NCBI RefSeq assembly: GCF_004187715.1
Contig: NZ_QZWF01000007.1
Span: forward strand, 297,206-361,205
Length of the DNA stretch: 64,000 nt
Direction of reading: 5' to 3'
Source: Streptomyces sp. F001
GTDB taxonomy: Bacteria; Actinomycetota; Actinomycetes; Streptomycetales; Streptomycetaceae
The position numbers and the translations under genes are program-made. Shown one piece after another: positions 51,470 through 61,160 of the stretch. The first letter of the stretch is position 1. Every line of letters begins with the position of its first letter. The notes beneath the pieces were generated by a model. The model saw nothing but the letters and a program-made list of their open reading frames with translations. It was not told where the DNA came from and did no database searches.

Positions 51470-54427
51470 CTGCTTGCCTCCTCGACGGTGCCCCCCGTGG
51501 CTTCTTCGGCATGTGCGTGTGCGCTGGGCGTCCGGGACGTTGCGTCCGGCGTCGTCGTCTCGGCCGTGCCTTCGGCGATTTCCGCCTCGACGTCCCGGCG
51601 ACCGGCCTCCGCTCCCCGGCGGAAGCCGCCCAGCCGGCGGCGCAGTGCCTCGGCGTCGACGGATCCGCTGCGCGGCCGGGGCGCCGAAACGGGCGCGGTG
51701 ATCTTCGGGGTGCGCTTGGGCAACCCCTTGTCGGTGACGGGCTCGTCCCCCTCGTCGGGGGCGCGCTCGTGGGTGTCGGGGCCGATGGAATAGGGGTCGG
51801 CGGGGGGCGCGTCCGTGCGGTGCACGTCCGCGGGGTACGCGTCCGCGGGCCGGGGCTCGGTGGGGCGGGCCTCGGGGGCGTAGGGTCGCCGGGTTTCGCG
51901 TCGCGGGGTGTACTGCCGTGGCCGGTTCCGCGGGCGTGGGCTCCGGGATGAGGAGCTCCATCGTGGTCTCGGCGGGGGTGTCGGACGCGGGCGCGCTCTC
52001 GTGCGGCTCCGCGCTCTCCCGTACGGCCTCGTCGGCCTCCGCGCTCTCCCGTACGGCCTCGTCCGTCTCCACGGTCTCCCGTACGGCCTCGTCGGCCTCG
52101 GTGGACTCGTCGGTCGCCGCGGTCTCCTCGGGCTCGGCGGCCTGCTCCCGTACCGGCTCCTCCGGCTCCGCGTCCCGCGCCTGTACGGCCTTCTCCGCCA
52201 GCGCGACCAGCGGGTCGCCGCTGTCCGAGCGACCGTGCAGGACGTTGGAGTTGGCCTCCGCGTCGGCGCCCGGCAGGGAGAACGTGTGCGTACCGGCGGC
52301 CGTCGGTGTGACCGTCGGGACCGCGGACTGCGGGGCCTCGGCGAGCAGCCCCTGGGGCAGTACGACGACGGCCGCGACGCCGCCCTGCTTCTGCGCGCGC
52401 AGCTGCACCCGCACCCCGTGCCGCTGGGCGAGCCGGGCGACGACGTACAGACCGAGCCCGAGCCCGTCCTCGCCCTCCTGGTCGTACGTGGCCTCGGGGT
52501 CGAAGTCGGCGAGGCGGGCGTTGAGGCGGCTCATCCGCTCGTCGGTCATGCCGATGCCCTCGTCCTGGACGGAGAGCATGACCTCGCCGTTCTCCAGGAG
52601 CCAGCCGGAGACCTCGACGGGCAGGTCGGGCGGGGAGAACGCGGTGGCGTTCTCCATGAGTTCGGCCAGCAGGTGCGACAGGTCGTCCGCGGCGAACCCG
52701 GCGATGTGCGCGTGCGGCGGCAGCGCGGCGATCCGGACCCGCTCGTACCGCTCGATCTCGCTGACCGCGGCACGCACCACGTCGACCATCGGGACGGACC
52801 CGGCGTGCTGCTGGATGTGCTCGGCGCCGGCCAGGACGAGCAGGTTCTCGCTGTGCCGGCGCATGACGGTGGCGAAGTGGTCGAGCTTGAACAGGGTGGC
52901 GAGCCGGTCGGGGTCCTGCTCACGCTCCTCCAGGCCCTCGATGACGCCGAGCTGCCGCTCGACCAGGCCGAGGGTGCGCAGCGCGAGGTTGACGAAGGTG
53001 CCGCCGATGCTCTCGCGCAGCCGCTGCAGCCGGCCGGCGGCCTCGTCGAGTTCGGCGCGCAGCTCCTCGCGGGCGTCGGCCATCTTCTGCCGCTGGCCGA
53101 TGAGGTGCTTGCGGTCGGACTCGAGGGTGGTGACACGCTCGTGCAGGGCCACGGCCTGGGCGTGCAGGGCGTTGACGGAGCGGACGACCTGGGCGAACTC
53201 GTCGTTGCGGCCGGTGAACTTCACGGGCTCTGCGGCGGCCGGGTCCTCGGCGCCGGCCAGCCGGGCCGAGCCGATCCGCAGGACGGCGAGCGGGCGGGTG
53301 AGGCTGCGGGCCAGGCCGGTGGCGACACCGACGGCGAGGAGTATCAGGGCGCCGAGGATCGCGATGCGGATCTCCAGCTCGGTGACATCGTCGTCGCGCA
53401 GCGCCTCGAGGTCCTTGATGCGACGCTCGTAGAGGGCGGACTCGACGCCGCGCATGGTGTCGACGCGGGCGGAGAGGGCGGCGTCCAGCTTGCCTGCGTC
53501 GGTGGCGAGTTCGCGGTCGGAGAGGGTGGGCTGGTCGGTGAGGGCGGCGAGGTACTGGTCGGCGGCGTTGACCTCGGGGCCGGTGACCGTGGAGTCGTAC
53601 GAGGAGCGGGCGGCCTTGGTCGCGGTGTCGTGGAAGTCGGCGAGGGCGGCGTCGGAACGCAGCCGGGCCTGCAGGGCGGCGGCGGTGAGGGCGGCGCGCT
53701 GCTTGGTGTCGGCGTCGGAGGAGACGACGGTCTCCGTCGGCAGGCCGGTGACGGGGTCGATGACCGTCTGGGTGGTACGCGGCACGTTGAGGGCGGCGAG
53801 GAGCAGTCCGCGGGTGACGGCGGCCTGCTGGACGGCGGTGTCGAGCTCGGCGAGGGCGTGCGCTCCGGAGCCTGCGCGGGGCGGGAACTGTTCGGCCAGT
53901 TCCTCGGCGAGCCGATGGAGTTCGCCGATGGCGTCGGAGTAGGCCTCGTGCGCTTCGAGAGCGGTGCTCTTTCCGGTGAGCGCCGCTCTGCGCACGGCCG
54001 CGATGTCATCGAGGTCCGCCCGCAGCGAGGCGGGGGTGTCGGTGTTCGCGCGCAGCTCCTCGACCTGCCGGTCGACCCGGGCGCTGCGCTGCTCGGAGGG
54101 CGCCTTGGACTTGGGGCGGCCGGCCGCGACGTAGGAGGTGACCTCGTCGCGTTCGTCGGCAAGGGAGTGGGCCAGGACGAGGGCGTCCCGGGTCTGCCCG
54201 GCCAGCGTCACCAGGTCCTGGCTGTCGCTCAGCTGTCCGGAGGCGGCGACGACCGAGGGGGCGCCGGCCCCGGCGATGGCGGCGGCCACGACGGCCACGG
54301 CCACGATCAGCCGGTTGCGTACGTGGGTCGGGCGGCCCCTGCCGACAGGGGTGCGCTCCGCGCCCCCTTCGGAGGCCGTCTGCTTGCCTGTGCGCCGAGG
54401 CCTCTTCTTCTGCACCGGTGCTCGCAT
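51466..54427 (-). CDS. cvnA: Conservon sensor kinase-like protein CvnA, with an apparent frameshift
   Basis: CvnA is a nitrate-sensor-like membrane protein. It has a first TM at about residues 36-55, an extracytoplasmic helical region with many Ala/Asp/Thr, a second TM (AILGALILLAVGVATGLA), HAMP, and a HATPase domain with QDEGIGMTDERMS and DGLGLGLYVVARLAQRHG. An acidic repeat-rich linker follows (repeated EADEAVRES). From the start the frame stays open past 51900. The expected C-terminus (LPKRTPKITAPVSAPRPRS ... VEEASS) is in a different frame of 51466-51900. A one-base indel near 51895-51930 is likely. ATG 54427 is the best start. Confidence 0.85.
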
Positions 54428-54789
54428 TCCTGACTCGTGTACCCATGGGCCCGGGCGACGCTCCGTCAACTGGTGTGCACACCCGGTGCGGTTCCGGTCC
54501 CCGACCCTCCCAGTGCCGGTGGTCAGTGGTCGCCCATCACCTGACCCGCCACCCGAAGGAGTGAACATCGGAGGGGAGTTGGCGGGCAAGTTCCTCCGGC
54601 GCGCGCGACGGCCCCGCGCGGCGGGCCGGTTGGACGCGGGCGGCGGGCTTTGGCAGTATTCGCCGCCACGTCTTCCCGGAGCCCGCCATTCCACCCCAAA
54701 CCCGGCGCCTGACCTGCGACGGTACGGCGGTCCGGCGACCGATGGCACCCTTTCGCGGACCTTGTGAAGGGCTCGTGCAGACTGGCCGG
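54428..54789. other. Divergent spacer between cvnA and PP2C-like gene
   Basis: These 362 bp must hold promoters for the conservon and for the phosphatase gene. Open frames here have poor codon bias and no recognisable protein. I could not assign a promoter class or operator. Confidence 0.5.
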
Positions 54790-55578
54790 ATGCGCACAGA
54801 ACTGGTTTCGGAGCCGGCCGATCCGGCCCGCCCCAACGAGGACTTCGCCGGTGTCGGACTTCCCGCCTGCGGACAGGGCGGTTCGCTCGTGGTGCTGGAC
54901 GGAGTGACCCCGCCGAGGGGCGGGACAGGCTGTCTGCATTCCGTTCACTGGTACACCGCCCGACTCGGCGGGGCGCTGACCGAACTGACCGTTTCACTCC
55001 CGGATGTTCCCCTGTCCGACGCCCTGGCCCGCGCCATAACGCGTACGGCCGAGTCCCATGCCGAAACCTGTGAGCTTTCTCACCCGCGCACCCCGCAGGC
55101 GACCGTGGTCCTCGCCCGCTGGTCCCCGGCGACCGTCGAGTATCTGGTCCTCGCCGACTCGGCCCTTCTCGTCGAGTCCCCCGACGGCACGGTCACGCCG
55201 TACCTCGACGACCGCCTGTCCCGCCTCCCCCGCGCGAGCCTGGCCACCGACGCCCTGGTCGACGCCACCGTCCGCAACAAGGAGGGCGGCTTCTTCACGG
55301 CCGCCGCGGATCCCTCGGTGGCCGCACGGGCGGTGACCGGGGTCCTGCCGCGCAGCGAGGTCCGCGCCCTGGCGGCACTGACGGACGGGGCGACCCGGTG
55401 GACGGAGAAGTTCCGGGAGGGCGACTGGACGGACCTCTTCACCTTCGTACGCAAGAAGGGGGCGCAGGCGCTGATCGACCGCGTCCGCACCCTCGAGGCC
55501 GCCGACCGCGAGGAGCGGACGCATCTGGGCCGCAGCAAGACCCACGACGACGCGACGGCCGTCTACGCGGAGCTCTGA
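54790..55578 (+). CDS. PP2C-like protein phosphatase
   Basis: This 262-residue protein has a reduced PP2C fold with the metal-binding outline ARPNEDFAG near residue 15, VVLDGVTPP near residue 35, LVLADSALLVESPDG and the C-terminal KTHDDATAVY. All key aspartates seem present. It would dephosphorylate Ser/Thr phosphoproteins. ATG 54790 is chosen to start at conserved sequence; an upstream GTG/ATG in frame adds a poor N-terminus. It is convergent with the marR gene, 4 bp apart. Confidence 0.78.
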   Translation: MRTELVSEPADPARPNEDFAGVGLPACGQGGSLVVLDGVTPPRGGTGCLHSVHWYTARLGGALTELTVSLPDVPLSDALARAITRTAESHAETCELSHPRTPQATVVLARWSPATVEYLVLADSALLVESPDGTVTPYLDDRLSRLPRASLATDALVDATVRNKEGGFFTAAADPSVAARAVTGVLPRSEVRALAALTDGATRWTEKFREGDWTDLFTFVRKKGAQALIDRVRTLEAADREERTHLGRSKTHDDATAVYAEL

Positions 55579-55582
55579 CCGG

Positions 55583-56074
55583 CTACTTCTCCATCCCGGT
55601 GTTCAACTGGTGCAACAGCCGGGCGAGTTCGGCCACCTCGCGGCGGTCCCAGTGGGCGAGCTTGCGGACGTACCGCGCCCGGCGGGCTTCCCGGACCCGC
55701 TGCACCCGCGTCCGCCCCTCGTCGGTGAGGTGCACCAGCCAGGCGCGGCCGTCCGCCGGATCGGGTTCGCGGGCCACCAGCCCCAGCTCATCGAGGGCGC
55801 GGAGCTGGCGGGACATGGTGGCCTTGCCGACGCCGATGTAGGCCGCGAGCTCGGTGGCCCGCTGCGCGCCGCACTCGTCCAGCCGTACGAGGAGTCCGTA
55901 CGCGGCCGACTCCAGGTCCGGATGGACCTCGCGGGCCATCTCGCCCTGGTTGGCGCGGGCCCGCCGCAGGAACACGGTCAGCTCGCGTTCCAGGGCCAGG
56001 AACTCCTGGTCCACACCAGTCGGCGACGCGCCGCTTCCGCCGCGATGTCCGTCGCCGTTTCCGTCCACGTGCAC
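55583..56074 (-). CDS. MarR-family transcriptional regulator
   Basis: This 163-residue winged-helix regulator has the recognition region ATELAAYIGVGKATMSRQLRAL and a wing PDPADGRAWLVHLT, with a C-terminal dimerisation helix ending HQLNTGMEK. The start is GTG 56074 or GTG 56068. Targets are unknown. The repeat-protein gene upstream runs in the same direction but is separated by a hairpin. Confidence 0.88.
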   Translation of the reverse strand: MHVDGNGDGHRGGSGASPTGVDQEFLALERELTVFLRRARANQGEMAREVHPDLESAAYGLLVRLDECGAQRATELAAYIGVGKATMSRQLRALDELGLVAREPDPADGRAWLVHLTDEGRTRVQRVREARRARYVRKLAHWDRREVAELARLLHQLNTGMEK

Positions 56075-56219
56075 GTCAGTCCCCTGATCCGGTTTCCCGA
56101 TCCTGAAAGTTCCTGCCAGCCACCGGCCGTTGCCGCAGCTCTCTCAGTATTTCGCAGGCGTAGACCAACGGCAGTGTCCGGAGCTCTTCCCTCCTCCGGT
56201 CAGGTCGACGACGCACTGC

Positions 56220-56254
56220 CGCTGCCCCGCCGGTGGAGGGCCGGCGGGGCAGCG
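56220..56254 (-). terminator. Hairpin terminator after the repeat-protein gene
   Basis: Positions 56220-56233 and 56241-56254 form a perfect 14-bp stem (CGCTGCCCCGCCGG and its complement) with a 7-nt loop, 59 bp beyond the stop codon of the minus-strand repeat-protein gene. Confidence 0.7.
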
Positions 56255-56312
56255 AGTCGGTGCGGTTCGGTTCGCGGCGTGGTTCTGTCGGGATCAGCCG
56301 ACGTCGCCGCCG

Positions 56313-56810
56313 TTACCAGCGGTAATCGTTCCTGTCCTTCCAGTCGTGATCGTGCCGGTCCTTCCAGTCGTGATCGTGCCGGTCCTTCCAGTCGCGATCG
56401 TGCCGGTCCTTCCAGTCGCGATCGTGCCGGTCCTTCCAGTCGCGATCGTGCCGGTCCTTCCAGTCGCGATCGTGCCGGTCCTTCCAATCGCGATCGTCGT
56501 CGTCGTTCCACCAGTAGTGGTCGTCGTCGTTCCACCAGTAGTGGTCGTGGTGCTTGTACCACTTGCAGTGTTTGTGCCACTGCCCGAACTTGTGGTGCTT
56601 GTGCCACTTGCAGTGCCAGTACTTGTGCCCGTGGTCGCCCTGCGTGGCGACCGTGCTCACGGTCGGCGATTCAGGCATCGAGGACGCCGAGGCCGCACTC
56701 GCCGGGAGGATGATCCCTCCGGCGGCCACCACACCCGAAGCCGCGACGGCCGCGACGCGGATTCCGCGCTTCTGGCGGATTTCCTGTCTGTTTCCCTTGG
56801 TGCGAGTCAT
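56313..56810 (-). CDS. Secreted His/Trp/Asp-rich octapeptide repeat protein
   Basis: This 165-residue protein has a signal peptide (residues 1 to about 42: RGIRVAAVAASGVVAAGGII, then LPASA-ASA). The mature part consists of a His/Trp/Lys segment (residues 59-88: YWHCKWHKHHKFGQWHKHCK), two DHYWWND units, and seven octapeptides of the form RDWKDRHD (residues 107-162). I recognise no family. Dense His/Asp/Trp suggests metal or polyanion binding or a charge-zipper surface protein. ATG 56810 has TAGGAG upstream. The gene stands alone, flanked by hairpins on both sides. It is a good candidate for an undescribed secreted protein. Confidence 0.85.
   Translation of the reverse strand: MTRTKGNRQEIRQKRGIRVAAVAASGVVAAGGIILPASAASASSMPESPTVSTVATQGDHGHKYWHCKWHKHHKFGQWHKHCKWYKHHDHYWWNDDDHYWWNDDDDRDWKDRHDRDWKDRHDRDWKDRHDRDWKDRHDRDWKDRHDHDWKDRHDHDWKDRNDYRW
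56325..56492 (-). repeat. Seven 24-bp in-frame repeats
   Basis: Seven near-identical 24-bp units encode RDWKDRHD or HDWKDRHD; the last is HDWKDRND. Nearly identical DNA suggests recent expansion or strong homogenisation, so copy number may vary between strains. Confidence 0.9.
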
Positions 56811-56964
56811 GGGTTTCTCCTACTTCCGAGGAGCCTTCTCGTTCTCCGGCGTTTCCGGTGAAACCGCACTTCAAGTAGGCCGGAACTGCACAAAAGAGTC
56901 AGGTCACGAAAATTCGGGACTTGACACCACAAGGAGTAAAGGTGGTTAATACGCACTCATGGCG

Positions 56965-56998
56965 AAGGCCCGGGCCTCCCTCACGGGCCCCGGGCCTT
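56965..56998 (-). terminator. Hairpin terminator after lon
   Basis: AAGGCCCGGG (56965-56974) and CCCGGGCCTT (56989-56998) form a 10-bp stem 20 bp beyond the lon stop codon on the minus strand. Confidence 0.65.
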
Positions 56999-57017
56999 GC
57001 CTATCCGGTCACGCCCG

Positions 57018-59432
57018 TCACGCCGCGACCGGAACCTCCGACTCCGCGCCGTTCGTGGCCGGCGACAGGGCCAGTTCGAGGACCTGGCGGACGTCGGTGA
57101 CGGCGTGGACATCGAGCTTGTCCAGCACCTCGGCCGGGACGTCGTCCAGGTCGGGCTCGTTGCGCTTGGGGATGATCACGGTGGTGACACCCGCACGGTG
57201 CGCGGCGAGCAGCTTCTGCTTCACACCGCCGATCGGCAGGACGCGGCCGGTCAGCGAGACCTCGCCGGTCATCGCCACGTCCGTACGGACCAGGCGGCCG
57301 GACAGGAGTGACGCCAGTGCCGTCGTCATCGTGATGCCCGCGCTCGGGCCGTCCTTCGGTACCGCACCCGCCGGGAAGTGGATGTGCACGCCCCGGTCCT
57401 TCAGGTCGGCGACCGGGAGTTCCAGCTCGGCACCGTGGCTGCGCAGGAAGCTCAGCGCGATCTGCGCCGACTCCTTCATCACGTCACCCAGCTGTCCGGT
57501 CAGCGTCAGGCCCGCCGCGCCCGTCTCCGGGTCGGACAGCGACGCCTCGACGTACAGCACGTCACCGCCCGCCCCCGTGACCGCGAGGCCTGTCGCCACG
57601 CCCGGTACCGCCGTGCGCCGTTCGGCCGGGTCCTGGGCCGACTCGGGTACGTGGTGCGGTCGTCCGATCAGACCCCGCAGGTCACCGTCCCCGATCGTGA
57701 ACGGCAGCTCCCGCTCGCCCAGTTCGTGCTGTGCCGCGACCTTGCGCAGCAGCCGTGCGATGGACCGCTCGAGGTTGCGGACGCCCGCCTCGCGCGTGTA
57801 CTCGCCGGCGAGCTTGCGCAGCGCGCCCTCGTCGATGACGACCTCGTCCTTGTCCAGGCCGGCCCGCTCCAGCTGGCGCGGGAGCAGGTGGTCACGGGCG
57901 ATGACGATCTTCTCGTCCTCGGTGTAGCCGTCGAGCCGGACCAGCTCCATACGGTCGAGCAGGGCCTCCGGGATGGCCTCCAGGACGTTGGCGGTGGCGA
58001 GGAAGACGACGTCGGACAGGTCGAGTTCGACTTCCAGGTAGTGGTCGCGGAAGGTGTGGTTCTGCGCAGGGTCGAGGACCTCCAGCAGGGCCGCGGCCGG
58101 GTCGCCGCGGAAGTCCGACCCCACCTTGTCGATCTCGTCCAGGAGCACGACCGGGTTCATCGACCCGGCCTCCTTGATGGCGCGGACGATACGGCCGGGC
58201 AGCGCACCGACGTACGTACGCCGGTGACCACGGATCTCGGCCTCGTCGCGGACACCGCCGAGGGCGACGCGGACGAACTTGCGGCCCATGGCGTGGGCGA
58301 CGGACTCGCCGAGACTCGTCTTGCCGACGCCTGGCGGCCCGACGAGGGCGAGCACGGCACCGCCACGCCGCCCGCCGACGACTCCGAGCCCGCGGTCCGT
58401 ACGCCTCTTCCGCACGGCCAGGTACTCGGTGATCCGCTCCTTCACGTCCTCCAGGCCCGCGTGCTCGGCGTCCAGGACCGTCTTGGCGCCCTGGATGTCG
58501 TACGCGTCCTCGGTCCGCTCGTTCCACGGCAGTTCGAGCACCGTGTCGAGCCAGGTCCGGATCCACGAGCCCTCCGGCGACTGGTCGCTGGACCGCTCCA
58601 GCTTGTCGACCTCCTTGAGGGCGGCCTCGCGGACCGTCTCGGGCAGGTCGGCGGCCTCTACGCGGGCGCGGTAGTCGTCGGACTCCTCGCCGTCCTTCTC
58701 GCCGTTCAGCTCGCGCAGTTCCTTGCGTACGGCTTCCAGCTGCCGTCGCAGCAGGAACTCGCGCTGCTGCTTGTCGACGCCCTCCTGGACGTCCTTGGCG
58801 ATGGTTTCGGCGACGTCCTGCTCGGCGAGGTGGTCGCGCAGCTGCTGGGTGGCGAGCTTGAGGCGCGCGACCGGGTCGGCGGTCTCGAGCAGCTCCACCT
58901 TCTGCTCGGTGGTGAGGAAGGGCGAGTACCCGGAGTTGTCGGCAAGCGCGGACACGTCGTCGATGGCCTGCACACGGTCGACGACCTGCCAGGCGCCGCG
59001 CTTGCGCAGCCAGGCGGTGGCAAGGGCCTTGTACTCCTTCACCAGTTCGGCCACCGCGCCCGGCAGCGGCTCGGGCACGCTGTCGTCGACCCGCGTCCCC
59101 TCGACCCACAGCGCCGCACCCGGCCCGGTGGTCCCGGCACCGATCTTCACGCGGCCGCGACCGCGGATCAGGGCGCCCGGGTCACCGTCGGCGAGCCGCC
59201 CGACCTGCTCGACGGTGCCGAGCACACCGGTGCTCGCGTACGTCCCGTCGATCCGGGGCACCAGCAGGACCTTCGGCTTTCCGGGCTCGGACCGGGCGGC
59301 GGCCTGTGCGGCCTCCACCGCGGCACGTACGTCGGTGTCGTTCAGATCCAGCGGAACCACCATTCCGGGCAGCACGACCTCGTCGTCGAGCGGCAGCACG
59401 GGCAGGGTGAGCGGTGTGGACATCGAAGCCAT
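57018..59432 (-). CDS. lon: ATP-dependent Lon protease
   Basis: This 804-residue cytoplasmic protease degrades misfolded and regulatory proteins. The N-terminal substrate domain starts LPVLPLDDEVVLPGMVVPL. Walker A is GPPGVGKTSLG near residue 365, and Walker B LLDEIDKVG follows. The proteolytic Ser-Lys site has PKDGPSAGITM near residue 696. The length is normal. ATG 59432 follows GGGGAG closely; ATG 59423 is an alternative. An upstream HAIR-like element indicates HspR control. Confidence 0.96.
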   Translation of the reverse strand: MASMSTPLTLPVLPLDDEVVLPGMVVPLDLNDTDVRAAVEAAQAAARSEPGKPKVLLVPRIDGTYASTGVLGTVEQVGRLADGDPGALIRGRGRVKIGAGTTGPGAALWVEGTRVDDSVPEPLPGAVAELVKEYKALATAWLRKRGAWQVVDRVQAIDDVSALADNSGYSPFLTTEQKVELLETADPVARLKLATQQLRDHLAEQDVAETIAKDVQEGVDKQQREFLLRRQLEAVRKELRELNGEKDGEESDDYRARVEAADLPETVREAALKEVDKLERSSDQSPEGSWIRTWLDTVLELPWNERTEDAYDIQGAKTVLDAEHAGLEDVKERITEYLAVRKRRTDRGLGVVGGRRGGAVLALVGPPGVGKTSLGESVAHAMGRKFVRVALGGVRDEAEIRGHRRTYVGALPGRIVRAIKEAGSMNPVVLLDEIDKVGSDFRGDPAAALLEVLDPAQNHTFRDHYLEVELDLSDVVFLATANVLEAIPEALLDRMELVRLDGYTEDEKIVIARDHLLPRQLERAGLDKDEVVIDEGALRKLAGEYTREAGVRNLERSIARLLRKVAAQHELGERELPFTIGDGDLRGLIGRPHHVPESAQDPAERRTAVPGVATGLAVTGAGGDVLYVEASLSDPETGAAGLTLTGQLGDVMKESAQIALSFLRSHGAELELPVADLKDRGVHIHFPAGAVPKDGPSAGITMTTALASLLSGRLVRTDVAMTGEVSLTGRVLPIGGVKQKLLAAHRAGVTTVIIPKRNEPDLDDVPAEVLDKLDVHAVTDVRQVLELALSPATNGAESEVPVAA

Positions 59433-59453
59433 GATCTCCCCTTAGGCAGTCAA

Positions 59454-59474
59454 GTTGAGCTATGCCGACTCAAT
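59454..59474 (-). promoter_or_regulatory. HAIR element, HspR operator of lon
   Basis: Read on the minus strand, the site is ATTGAGT-N7-GCTCAAC, matching the HAIR consensus CTTGAGT-N7-ACTCAAG at 11 of 14 specified bases, including the whole TTGAGT and CTCAA cores. It lies 22-42 bp before the lon start. Lon is a known HspR/HAIR regulon member in Streptomyces, so repression by HspR and heat induction are expected. Confidence 0.8.
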
Positions 59475-59628
59475 GCACGGGAGCCGTCGAATGTTCCCCC
59501 GGATCCGTTCGCTCTGAGCGATCATTCCCGGGCCGCTGCTGCGCCTCTGTGTCAACGCCGCCGGGAGTCGAGTCACTCCCGTCCCTTATTCCGTCTACAT
59601 GTCGTCAGAGAAGTGCCAGGATGAACGG

Positions 59629-60306
59629 ATGGCCACCACCTACGACATCCCCGAAGTCCTGGACCGTCGTGAGGGCCCGTCGGGCGAGGTCGTGCTGCGC
59701 CGGCACGGGACCCTGCTGCAGATCATCGTCAACGGCTGTTTCCTGATGGACACCTCCGACGGACGATCGGAGCGGCGGCTGGTCGACGCGGCGCTGAACG
59801 CCCTGGACAGGAGGGCGGCGCCCGCGGTGCTGATCGGCGGACTCGGGGTCGGATTCTCGCTCGCACACGCCGCCGCGAACCCCCGCTGGGGCCGGATCAC
59901 GGTGGTCGAGCGCGAGCGTGCCGTCATCGACTGGCACCGCGACGGACCGCTCGCCGAGCTGTCTCGCGAGGCCCTCGCCGACAGCCGTACGGAGATCGTC
60001 GAAGCGGATCTGATCGACTTCGTCAATGAGACTTCCGCCACGTTCGACGCGCTGTGCCTGGACATCGACAACGGGCCCGGGTGGACCGTCACGGAGGGGA
60101 ACGACGGGCTGTACTCGGCGGCCGGACTGGCAAGCTGCGCAAGGGTGTTGAGACCCGGCGGTGTGCTCGCCGTGTGGTCGGCGCAGCCCTCCCCGGAATT
60201 TGAAGGATCCTTGCGGAATGCCGGTTTCCGGTGTGTGCGTACCGAAGAGATCCCCGTTGCCCGGGGCGTTCCGGACGCCGTGCATCTCGGCGTACGACCT
60301 GGATAG
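59629..60306 (+). CDS. Spermidine-synthase-like SAM-fold protein
   Basis: This 225-residue protein has a Rossmann methyltransferase/polyamine-synthase fold: VLIGGLGVGFSLAHAA near residue 70, then RITVVERERAVIDWH, DALCLDIDNGP and LRPGGVLAVWSAQPSPEF. True spermidine synthases are longer and have a putrescine pocket that I cannot identify here, so activity is open. ATG 59629 has AGGA 7 bp upstream. It is divergent from lon. Confidence 0.82.
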   Translation: MATTYDIPEVLDRREGPSGEVVLRRHGTLLQIIVNGCFLMDTSDGRSERRLVDAALNALDRRAAPAVLIGGLGVGFSLAHAAANPRWGRITVVERERAVIDWHRDGPLAELSREALADSRTEIVEADLIDFVNETSATFDALCLDIDNGPGWTVTEGNDGLYSAAGLASCARVLRPGGVLAVWSAQPSPEFEGSLRNAGFRCVRTEEIPVARGVPDAVHLGVRPG

Positions 60307-60419
60307 CCGAGCTGCGGTGACTCCCCGTACGCTGCATCCCTGACGCCGATCATTCAAGCGTCAATCGCAGTCATGGGATCACCCCACGGATTCCGGAAAG
60401 CACACTTCAGGGGCGGGCG

Positions 60420-61160
60420 ATGGAGCAGACACACACCTCCCACAACGGCACGGCGGCGACCACCCCGGGCGCACAGCGCCGGGTGCTGGTGGTCGAGGAC
60501 GACGCGACGATCGTCGACGCCATCGCGGCCCGCCTGCGCGCCGAGGGATTTCTCGTACAGACGGCCAGTGACGGCCCGGCCGCCGTCGACACGGCCGAGG
60601 CCTGGCAGCCCGACCTGCTGATTCTCGACATCATGCTGCCGGGCTTCGACGGCCTGGAGGTCTGCCGGCGGGTGCAGGCCCAGCGGCCGGTGCCGGTACT
60701 GATGCTCACCGCGCGCGACGACGAGACCGACATGCTGGTGGGCCTCGGCGTCGGCGCCGACGACTACATGACCAAGCCGTTCTCGATCCGGGAGCTGGCC
60801 GCGCGCGTGCATGTGCTGCTGCGCCGGGTCGAGCGGGCCGCGGTCGCGGCCGCCACTCCGCGCACCGGCATCCTGCGCCTGGGCGAGCTGGAGATCGACC
60901 ACGCACAGCGCCGGGTCCGGGTGCGCAGCGAGGACGTGCATCTGACGCCCACCGAGTTCGACCTGCTGGTCTGCCTGGCGAACACGCCGCGCGCGGTGCT
61001 CTCGCGTGAGCAGCTGCTGGCCGAGGTGTGGGACTGGGCGGACGCCTCCGGCACCCGTACCGTCGACAGCCACATCAAGGCGCTGCGGCGGAAGATCGGC
61101 GCCGAGCGGATCCGCACGGTGCACGGCGTGGGCTACGCCCTGGAGACACCGACGCCATGA
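60420..61160 (+). CDS. OmpR/PhoB-type response regulator
   Basis: This 246-residue regulator has a receiver domain with the acidic pocket VVEDDAT, the phosphorylation site in LLILDIMLPGFDGLEVC, and the conserved Thr/Lys in MLTARDDE and MTKPFSIRE. The C-terminal winged helix has TPTEFDLLVCLAN and SREQLLAEVWDW. The stop overlaps the histidine kinase start by 4 bp, so the pair is a two-component system. Confidence 0.95.
   Translation: MEQTHTSHNGTAATTPGAQRRVLVVEDDATIVDAIAARLRAEGFLVQTASDGPAAVDTAEAWQPDLLILDIMLPGFDGLEVCRRVQAQRPVPVLMLTARDDETDMLVGLGVGADDYMTKPFSIRELAARVHVLLRRVERAAVAAATPRTGILRLGELEIDHAQRRVRVRSEDVHLTPTEFDLLVCLANTPRAVLSREQLLAEVWDWADASGTRTVDSHIKALRRKIGAERIRTVHGVGYALETPTP

Noticed and set aside
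56325..56492. CRISPR-like array
   Set aside because: The 24-bp units are contiguous without spacers and encode an in-frame octapeptide.
56130..56861. Plus-strand frame with VIVPVLPV repeats opposite the secreted repeat protein
   Set aside because: The minus strand has a signal peptide, ribosome binding site and terminator. The plus frame has none, and its hydrophobic repeat is the complement of the octapeptide repeat.
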